11,441 nt of DNA, from NCBI GenBank assembly GCA_016201645.1, contig JACQCL010000188.1, forward strand, positions 1 to 11,441, read 5' to 3'. The notes below the pieces were generated by a model. It was not told the origin of the DNA. It did no database searches and worked only from the letters and a program-made list of their open reading frames with translations. How positions within the stretch are numbered: the stretch's first letter is position 1; every line of letters begins with the position of its first letter. Made by a program: the position numbers and the translations under genes. The DNA comes from Candidatus Rokuibacteriota bacterium. Its GTDB lineage: Bacteria > Methylomirabilota > Methylomirabilia > Rokubacteriales > CSP1-6. This document shows positions 7,360 through 11,441 of the stretch, in pieces.

Positions 7360-7389
7360 AAGATACCCTTTCTCGATCGAGAAAGTCAA
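7360..7389 (-). promoter_or_regulatory. Sigma-70-type promoter of the sulfate-assimilation operon
   Basis: On the minus strand, TTGACT (-35, 7389-7384) is separated by 18 bases from TATCTT (-10, 7365-7360): 5/6 and 4/6 matches to consensus. Transcription would start near 7353, giving a leader of about 60 bases before the ATG at 7290. The leader begins with a possible short hairpin (ACCCG at 7335-7339 with CGGGT at 7348-7352) but shows no riboswitch that I recognise. The 129-bp gap is the only sizeable gap ahead of the operon, and its A/T-rich part stands out from the GC-rich surroundings. Confidence 0.6.
7368..7385. promoter_or_regulatory. Perfect 18-bp palindrome in the promoter spacer, candidate operator
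   Basis: CTTTCTCGATCGAGAAAG is its own reverse complement across all 18 bases. It covers nearly the whole space between the -35 and -10 elements and the last two bases of the -35. A dimeric regulator bound here would block RNA polymerase, or would realign the promoter in the manner of spacer-binding activators. I do not recognise the motif as that of a named regulator, and no regulator gene lies in the window. Confidence 0.55.
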
Positions 7390-7395
7390 GAACAA

Positions 7396-7411
7396 CTTTT
7401 AGACTTAAAAG
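7396..7411. repeat. Inverted repeat CTTTTA-GACT-TAAAAG upstream of the promoter
   Basis: Six-base arms around a four-base centre, lying 6 bases upstream of the -35 of the sulfur operon and 9 bases after the hemG stop codon. It shares the CTTT...AAAG ends with the palindrome at 7368-7385, with centres 27 bp apart, so it may be a second, weaker site for the same regulator. It could instead be a weak transcript-end hairpin for hemG, but the stem is A/T-rich and no run of T follows it on the minus strand. Confidence 0.35.
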
Positions 7412-7419
7412 ACAGGAGA

Positions 7420-8838
7420 TTAAGAGAGGGCGGCGAGGTCGAGGGCAGCCAGCGCGGTCGAGGCGGCGGTTTCCCCGGAATAAATACAGTCAGAAATCCC
7501 TACCCCCCGGTAGGCGCTCCCCGCTAGTGCGAATCCGGCGTGGGCGGCGACCCGCCGCTCGATGGCCGCGACGGTCTCGAGGTGACCCACCTGGTACTGG
7601 GCCATCGACCCCGGATGGCGAGCGACGCGGCTGAGGAGCGGAGGCCTGCTGATCCCGAGAAGCTCGCCGACCTGAGCCCGCACGATGGCCACGATCCGGT
7701 CGTCGTCCTCCTTCAGGATCCCCTCGTCCAGCGCGCCGCCCACGAACACGCGGAGCAGGGCGTGTCCCGCGGGCGCCCGGCCGGGGTACTTCACGCTCGA
7801 GAACGTGCAGGCGAGGATCGGACGCCGCTCCAGGCGCGGCACGACAAAGCCGAAGCCGTCAAGCGGATGGGCGATCTCCTCCTGGCGGTAGGCGAGCGTC
7901 ACCGTGGCTGAAGAGGCGTAGGGAATCGCTTCCAGGAGATACGCGAGGCTCGGGTCGAGGGAACGGACCAGGCGCGACGCCTGGTGAGCCTCCGTCGCAA
8001 CGATGACAGCATCAGCGTCCAGAGCGCTGCCGTCAGCCAGGCCGACTCGCCAGCGGCCCCCGTCGCGGTGAAGACCGACGACCCGCTCCTTGAGCCTCAC
8101 CGAGCCCGGCGGCAGGCGATTGGCCAGCGCGCGCACGAGCTCTTCCATCCCGTCGGCGAAGGTCACAAAGAGACTCCAGCGCGCGCCGCTCACGCCGGGG
8201 ACCCTGCGGGACGCCCGCCAGAGAGCCAGGATGAGGCTTCGGTGGGTCCGCTCCATCTCGACAAAGCGCGGCATCGTCGCGGCCAGGCTCAGGCTGTCAG
8301 GATCGGCCGTGTAGATGCCCGCGACCAGCGGCTGGGCGACCCGGTCCAGCGCCTCCGCGCCAAGCCGGCGACGGACGAACGACCCCAGGCTCTCGTCGTC
8401 AGAACCCATTCGCCTGGGCACCACGAGGTCCATCGTCATCCGGAGTTTCCCGCGCCAGGAGAAGAGGCGAGACGAGAGGAACGGCCCGAGGCGCGCGGGG
8501 GCAAGGAGCTGAAATCCTTCGGGGAGCGGTTCGAGACGCCCGGCGTGAACGACGTAGGTGCGCCGGAAGCGGTCGTCGGTTCTGAGCAGCCGGCCTCCCA
8601 GGCCGATCCGCTCCGAGAGCGCCAGAGCCCACGGTTTCTCAGAGATAAACGAGTCGGGCCCCGCCTCGATCAGGAAGCCGTCGGCACGTTCCGTGGCAAT
8701 GGTGCCGCCAAGCCGCTCGCGCGCCTCGAGAAGCGTGAGCTGAAGGGAGCGGCCGCGCTCGCGGGACAGCTCGACAAGACGGTGGGCAGCGGCCAGGCCG
8801 GCGATCCCTCCGCCCACCACGACCACGCGAGGCTCCAC
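7420..8838 (-). CDS. hemG: Protoporphyrinogen / coproporphyrinogen oxidase, FAD-dependent (HemY/CgoX-like)
   Basis: A 472-residue FAD enzyme that aromatises a porphyrinogen by a six-electron oxidation: protoporphyrinogen IX in the classical pathway, coproporphyrinogen III in the coproporphyrin-dependent one. The Rossmann dinucleotide-binding loop VVVVGGGIAGLAAAHRL lies at 5-21, with the FAD-ribose Glu in LLEARERLGG (36-45). EAGPDSFISEKPW (58-70) is characteristic of this oxidase family. The second FAD-binding segment, GFALAGSAYRGVGISDCIYS, lies at 435-454, followed by GETAASTA. The length is usual. It starts with GTG at 8838, one base after the hemH stop (TGA-C-GTG), so it is coupled to hemH. 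It is the last gene of hemE-hemH-hemG; the sulfur operon promoter follows its stop. The family is oxygen-dependent, implying at least microaerobic life. The substrate cannot be decided from sequence alone. Confidence 0.91.
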   Translation of the reverse strand: MEPRVVVVGGGIAGLAAAHRLVELSRERGRSLQLTLLEARERLGGTIATERADGFLIEAGPDSFISEKPWALALSERIGLGGRLLRTDDRFRRTYVVHAGRLEPLPEGFQLLAPARLGPFLSSRLFSWRGKLRMTMDLVVPRRMGSDDESLGSFVRRRLGAEALDRVAQPLVAGIYTADPDSLSLAATMPRFVEMERTHRSLILALWRASRRVPGVSGARWSLFVTFADGMEELVRALANRLPPGSVRLKERVVGLHRDGGRWRVGLADGSALDADAVIVATEAHQASRLVRSLDPSLAYLLEAIPYASSATVTLAYRQEEIAHPLDGFGFVVPRLERRPILACTFSSVKYPGRAPAGHALLRVFVGGALDEGILKEDDDRIVAIVRAQVGELLGISRPPLLSRVARHPGSMAQYQVGHLETVAAIERRVAAHAGFALAGSAYRGVGISDCIYSGETAASTALAALDLAALS

Positions 8839-8839
8839 G

Positions 8840-9769
8840 TCACGACGGCCTGAGGCCGGCCCTCACCAGGTCGGCAAGCATCTCGACAAAGGCCGGGTGG
8901 TCATTGGCTGCGGTTGCCCGATGGAACCCTAGCCCCAGGCCTTCCGCCACCCGGCGTGCCTCCACATCAAGGTCGTACAGCACCTCCACGTGATCACACA
9001 CGAAGCCGATGGGCACGACGACCACTTCGCTGAGGCCCTCCCGCGCCAGGCTACGGAGAACGTCGGAGATGTCCGGCTCCAGCCAAGCATCGTTCGGGGA
9101 GCCACTTCGACTCTGATAGGCCTCCGTCCAGCGGGGGTGGTCGAACCGCCCCGCCACCGTTCGCGACGCTGCCGTGAACTGCTGGACGTACGGCGAGGCG
9201 TCGGCCATCGCGCGGGGCACGCTGTGGGCGGTAAAGACCAACGGGGCGGCCCTCCGGCGGCCCGGGGCCACGCGCGACAGCGCCTCCGTCACGCGGTCCA
9301 CCATCGCCTCGATGAAGCGCGGATGGTCGCACCAGGGCGGCGCGTACACCACCTCGGGGGCCCCATGGCCCACCTTCTCGCGGGCGGCGGCCACGTCCGA
9401 GACATAGCGCTCCCACGAGGCCTCGGTCTGGAAGGAAGACAGAATGATGCCCAGGGCGCGCCGGTGGCCCTGAGCCTTCATCTCCTCCAGCGCCTCGTGA
9501 AAGAACGGGTGCCAGTTCCTCATTCCGACATACACGGGCTGGGAAATGCCGTCACGCTTCAAGACCCGGCGCAACCCCGCCGCCTGGAGGAACGTCAGCT
9601 CGTTGAGCGGCGAGCGGCCGCCGATCGCCTCGTAGTGGCGGGCGACCTCCTCGATGCGCTCCGGCGGAACAGGCCGGCCTGCCGTGACGATCCGGAGGAA
9701 GGGGCGGATGTCCTCGGGCTTTTCGGGCCCGCCGAACGCGATCAGCAAAACCGAGTCGCAGGCGCTCAT
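8840..9769 (-). CDS. hemH: Ferrochelatase (protoporphyrin or coproporphyrin ferrochelatase)
   Basis: It inserts Fe(II) into the porphyrin ring at the end of heme synthesis. From ATG 9769 the protein has 309 residues, the short bacterial size. DSVLLIAFGGPEKPEDIRPF (5-24) is the N-terminal signature and RHYEAIGGRSPLNELTFLQA lies at 44-63. FTAHSVP (179-185) contains the metal-site His182. AYQSRSGSPNDAWLEPDI lies at 217-234. VVPIGFVCDHVEVLYDLD (251-268) contains Glu262, the partner of that His. The QSRSG...WLEPD style resembles, from memory, actinobacterial enzymes that act on coproporphyrin. There is no C-terminal cysteine cluster of the 2Fe-2S type. The open frame extends upstream to 10132, but that stretch is a shadow of hemE. 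The chosen ATG sits in an ATGA overlap with the hemE stop (4 bp), typical of coupled genes. Confidence 0.93.
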   Translation of the reverse strand: MSACDSVLLIAFGGPEKPEDIRPFLRIVTAGRPVPPERIEEVARHYEAIGGRSPLNELTFLQAAGLRRVLKRDGISQPVYVGMRNWHPFFHEALEEMKAQGHRRALGIILSSFQTEASWERYVSDVAAAREKVGHGAPEVVYAPPWCDHPRFIEAMVDRVTEALSRVAPGRRRAAPLVFTAHSVPRAMADASPYVQQFTAASRTVAGRFDHPRWTEAYQSRSGSPNDAWLEPDISDVLRSLAREGLSEVVVVPIGFVCDHVEVLYDLDVEARRVAEGLGLGFHRATAANDHPAFVEMLADLVRAGLRPS

Positions 9770-10800
9770 CGGCGAGAAAGGTCGTGAACCATCTCCACCA
9801 TGGCCACCACGTGGTCCACCGGCGTCTCGGGAAGCACGCCGTGGCCGAGGTTGAAGATGTGGCCGGGCCGGCCCGCGGCCCGCTCGAGGATCGCCCTGAC
9901 GTGCCGCCTGATCTCGGTGGGCTTGGCCAGGAGCACCGCCGGGTCGAGGTTCCCTTGGACCGCCACGTCGTAGCCGAGGCGCTTCCACGCCTCCCCCAAA
10001 TCCACTCGCCAGTCCAGCCCGATCACGTCCCCGCCCGCCTCCCGCATGAGGGACAACAGGCCGGCGGTCCCTGTACCGAAGTGAATGACCGGCACGCCCG
10101 CGGTGACGCCTTTGATCGTCCCCCGGGTCCACGGCAGCACGAATTCCCGGTAGTCGTTGGGCGAGAGAATTCCGACCCAGGAGTCGAAGAGCTGCACCGC
10201 CTGGGCGCCCGCGGAGATCTGGCCGTTGAGGTAGCCGACGGTGACCTTCTGCAGGCGTTCCATCAGGCTGTGCCAGGTGGCCTGGTCGTCATGCATCAGC
10301 CGCTTGGTATGAAGATAGTCCCGGGACGGGCCTCCTTCGATCAAGTAGGATGCCAGCGTGAAGGGCGCGCCGGCGAAGCCGATGAGCGGCACGCGCTCCC
10401 CGAGCGCCGCGCGCACCTTCCGCGTCGCCTCGAACACGAAGGGCGTCGCCTCCAGCGGATCCACCTCCGCCAGCCGCCCGAGGTCGCCGGCGCTGCGCAC
10501 GGGGCGATGGATGATCGGCCCTTCCCCCTTGGCGAACTCGAGCCCCACGCCCATCGGCTCCACAGGCAGGAGGATGTCGGCGAAGATGATCGCCGCATCC
10601 ACTCCGAGGCGCTCCACGGGGAGCAGCGTCACCTCCGCCGCCGCTTCCGAGTCCTTGCAGAGCTCCAGAAAGCCGAACCGCGCGCGAATCGCGCGATACT
10701 CGGGCATGTAGCGTCCGGCCTGACGCATGAGCCAGACCGGCGTCCTGTCGGCCGCCTCGCGCCGACACGCTCGAAGAAAGGGAGACGACACCACCTTCAT
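9766..10800 (-). CDS. hemE: Uroporphyrinogen decarboxylase
   Basis: It removes four carboxyl groups from the acetate side chains of uroporphyrinogen III to give coproporphyrinogen III, the first step committed to heme. The protein has 344 residues, normal for HemE. TPVWLMRQAGRYMPEYR (20-36) is the family signature, with the two substrate-binding arginines Arg26 and Arg30. AAIIFADILLP (69-79) contains the key Asp75. GFAGAPFTLASYLIEGG follows in mid-sequence. FNLGHGVLPETPVDHV near the C-terminus holds the conserved His320. ATG 10800 has only a weak ribosome-binding site. The gene heads a hemE-hemH-hemG operon and overlaps hemH by 4 bp. It competes with CobA, encoded at the far left of the window, for uroporphyrinogen III. 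Confidence 0.96.
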   Translation of the reverse strand: MKVVSSPFLRACRREAADRTPVWLMRQAGRYMPEYRAIRARFGFLELCKDSEAAAEVTLLPVERLGVDAAIIFADILLPVEPMGVGLEFAKGEGPIIHRPVRSAGDLGRLAEVDPLEATPFVFEATRKVRAALGERVPLIGFAGAPFTLASYLIEGGPSRDYLHTKRLMHDDQATWHSLMERLQKVTVGYLNGQISAGAQAVQLFDSWVGILSPNDYREFVLPWTRGTIKGVTAGVPVIHFGTGTAGLLSLMREAGGDVIGLDWRVDLGEAWKRLGYDVAVQGNLDPAVLLAKPTEIRRHVRAILERAAGRPGHIFNLGHGVLPETPVDHVVAMVEMVHDLSRR

Positions 10801-10809
10801 GGATCATCG

Positions 10810-10838
10810 AGCCTACAGGAAGCGCGCCGGATTGACAA
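10810..10838 (-). promoter_or_regulatory. Possible promoter of the hemE-hemH-hemG operon
   Basis: On the minus strand, TTGTCA (10838-10833) and TAGGCT (10815-10810) are 17 bases apart, with 5/6 and 3/6 matches. The start site would fall about 3 bases before the hemE ATG, giving a nearly leaderless message, which fits the lack of a clear Shine-Dalgarno. The -10 is poor, so this is tentative. Confidence 0.28.
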
Positions 10839-10860
10839 CGGGGCACCCCTGCGCGACGAT
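10832..10860 (+). promoter_or_regulatory. Possible promoter of the ThDP-enzyme gene
   Basis: A perfect TTGACA (10832-10837) is followed after 17 bases by GACGAT (10855-10860), a weak -10 with 3/6 matches. Transcription from near 10867 would place the GGAGG ribosome-binding site and the ATG at 10898 in the message, and would exclude the upstream in-frame ATG at 10859. The -35 overlaps that of the divergent hemE candidate. Confidence 0.35.
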
Positions 10861-10897
10861 GGCTCCCGCGATCCACCACTGGATCCCGGAGGTCACG

Positions 10898-11441
10898 ATG
10901 CCGTTCATGGCGGGGAAGCAGGCCTTCTTGGAGCTCCTGAAACAGGAGGGGATCGAGGTGCTCTTCGGCAACCCGGGCACCACCGAACTGCCGCTGATGG
11001 ACGGGCTCGCGCGAGAGACCGGCATCCGCTACATCCTCGCCCTTCAGGAGGCCGTGGCCATCTCCATGGCGGATGGGTATGCGCAGGCCAGCGGGAAGCT
11101 CGCCGCGGTCAATGTCCACATCTCCCCTGGGCTGGGCAACGCCATGGGAATGCTCTATGACGCCTTCAAGGCCGGCTCCCCGCTCCTGCTGACCGCGGGC
11201 CAGCACGAGCAGTCCTTCGCCGTGACCGAGCCCGTGCTTTGGTCAGATCTCCCGCCCGTGGCGAGCCCCTACGTCAAGTGGTCCACCGAAGTCCGCCGAC
11301 TCGAAGACCTGCCGCGCGTCGTTCACCGGGCTGCTAAAGTGGCGCTCACACACCCGACGGGTCCCGTGTTTCTCTCTCTCCCCGTGGACGTGCTGAACGC
11401 CGAACGAGAGGTGGAGCTCGGTGAGCCGACCCGCGTGGACC
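10898..11441 (+). CDS. Benzoylformate-decarboxylase-like thiamine-diphosphate enzyme, N-terminal part
   Basis: An open frame running off the right edge; 181 complete codons are visible. This is the N-terminal (PYR) domain of the acetolactate synthase/2-oxoacid decarboxylase superfamily. FGNPGTTELPLMDGL (23-37), RYILALQEAVAISMADGYAQ (44-63) with the cofactor-activating Glu51, and VNVHISPGLGNAMG (71-84) with His74 closely follow what I recall of Pseudomonas benzoylformate decarboxylase. The residue matching its active-site serine (GNPGS) is Thr28 here. GPVFLSLPVDV (155-165) ends the domain. ATG 10898 is preceded by GGAGG five bases away and gives the length expected for the family; the ATG at 10859 would add 13 unconserved residues. 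The gene is divergent from hemE and has no clear link to it. The substrate could be benzoylformate or another 2-oxoacid; the C-terminal domains are outside the window. Confidence 0.85.
   Translation, partial: MPFMAGKQAFLELLKQEGIEVLFGNPGTTELPLMDGLARETGIRYILALQEAVAISMADGYAQASGKLAAVNVHISPGLGNAMGMLYDAFKAGSPLLLTAGQHEQSFAVTEPVLWSDLPPVASPYVKWSTEVRRLEDLPRVVHRAAKVALTHPTGPVFLSLPVDVLNAEREVELGEPTRVD

Noticed and set aside
9770..10132. In-frame N-terminal extension of hemH to a 430-residue protein.
   Set aside because: The added residues are a low-complexity out-of-frame reading of hemE. The ATGA overlap at 9766-9769 with MSACDSVLLIAFGGPE is the standard ferrochelatase start.
10859..10897. Upstream in-frame ATG for the ThDP enzyme.
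   Set aside because: It overlaps the candidate -10, lacks a good ribosome-binding site and adds 13 residues absent from relatives; ATG 10898 follows GGAGG.
9784..11160. A 458-codon plus-strand frame opposite hemE, running into the ThDP gene.
   Set aside because: Antisense shadow of hemE; in the right-hand part it is out of frame with the conserved ThDP-enzyme sequence.
1..11441. tRNA, rRNA, CRISPR arrays, insertion sequences, phage genes or defence systems.
   Set aside because: None seen. The window is almost wholly filled by metabolic genes and no tandem or terminal repeats were found by eye.

Overview
This is a GC-rich window (about 63-72% G+C in the lines of the sat gene that I counted by hand). 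It comes from a bacterium with an assimilatory sulfate-reduction operon, a heme-biosynthesis operon, and the start of a divergent thiamine-diphosphate enzyme gene. There is no rRNA or other taxonomic marker. The gene styles fit an environmental lineage such as Rokubacteria/Methylomirabilota, or a deltaproteobacterial or actinobacterial relative. That placement is a guess from gene content and base composition.

Region 1, minus strand, 7290 down to 1: a seven-gene sulfate-assimilation and siroheme operon. In transcription order it encodes a 961-residue fusion of an ATP-sulfurylase-like domain to a siroheme/4Fe-4S sulfite (or nitrite) reductase; uroporphyrinogen-III synthase (hemD); a 4Fe-4S APS reductase (cysH); a TauE/SafE-type permease; a stand-alone ATP sulfurylase (sat); a Met8/CysG-N-type precorrin-2 dehydrogenase/ferrochelatase; and the first 34 codons of uroporphyrinogen-III methyltransferase (cobA), cut by the window edge. 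Most neighbours overlap by 8-14 bp or lie within 16 bp of each other. Sat, CysH and the reductase take sulfate to sulfide through APS; no APS kinase, CysD or CysN is visible. HemD, CobA and the Met8-like enzyme make the siroheme that the reductase needs.

Region 2, 7291-7419: a 129-bp promoter region. It holds a good sigma-70-type promoter for the sulfur operon with a perfect 18-bp palindrome filling its spacer, and a second inverted repeat just upstream.

Region 3, minus strand, 10800 down to 7420: hemE-hemH-hemG, packed head to tail (4-bp overlap, then a 1-bp gap). This is the protoheme branch. Together with Region 1, the window covers both fates of uroporphyrinogen III: siroheme and heme.

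Region 4, plus strand from 10898: the N-terminal 181 codons of a benzoylformate-decarboxylase-like ThDP enzyme, divergent from hemE across a 97-bp gap that holds possible overlapping back-to-back promoters.

The most unusual observation is the fusion protein. Its ATP-sulfurylase domain is plainly paralogous to the intact Sat in the same operon, but it has lost the signature active-site residues while keeping the fold and the Cys cluster. It looks like a pseudo-enzyme domain tethered to sulfite reductase.
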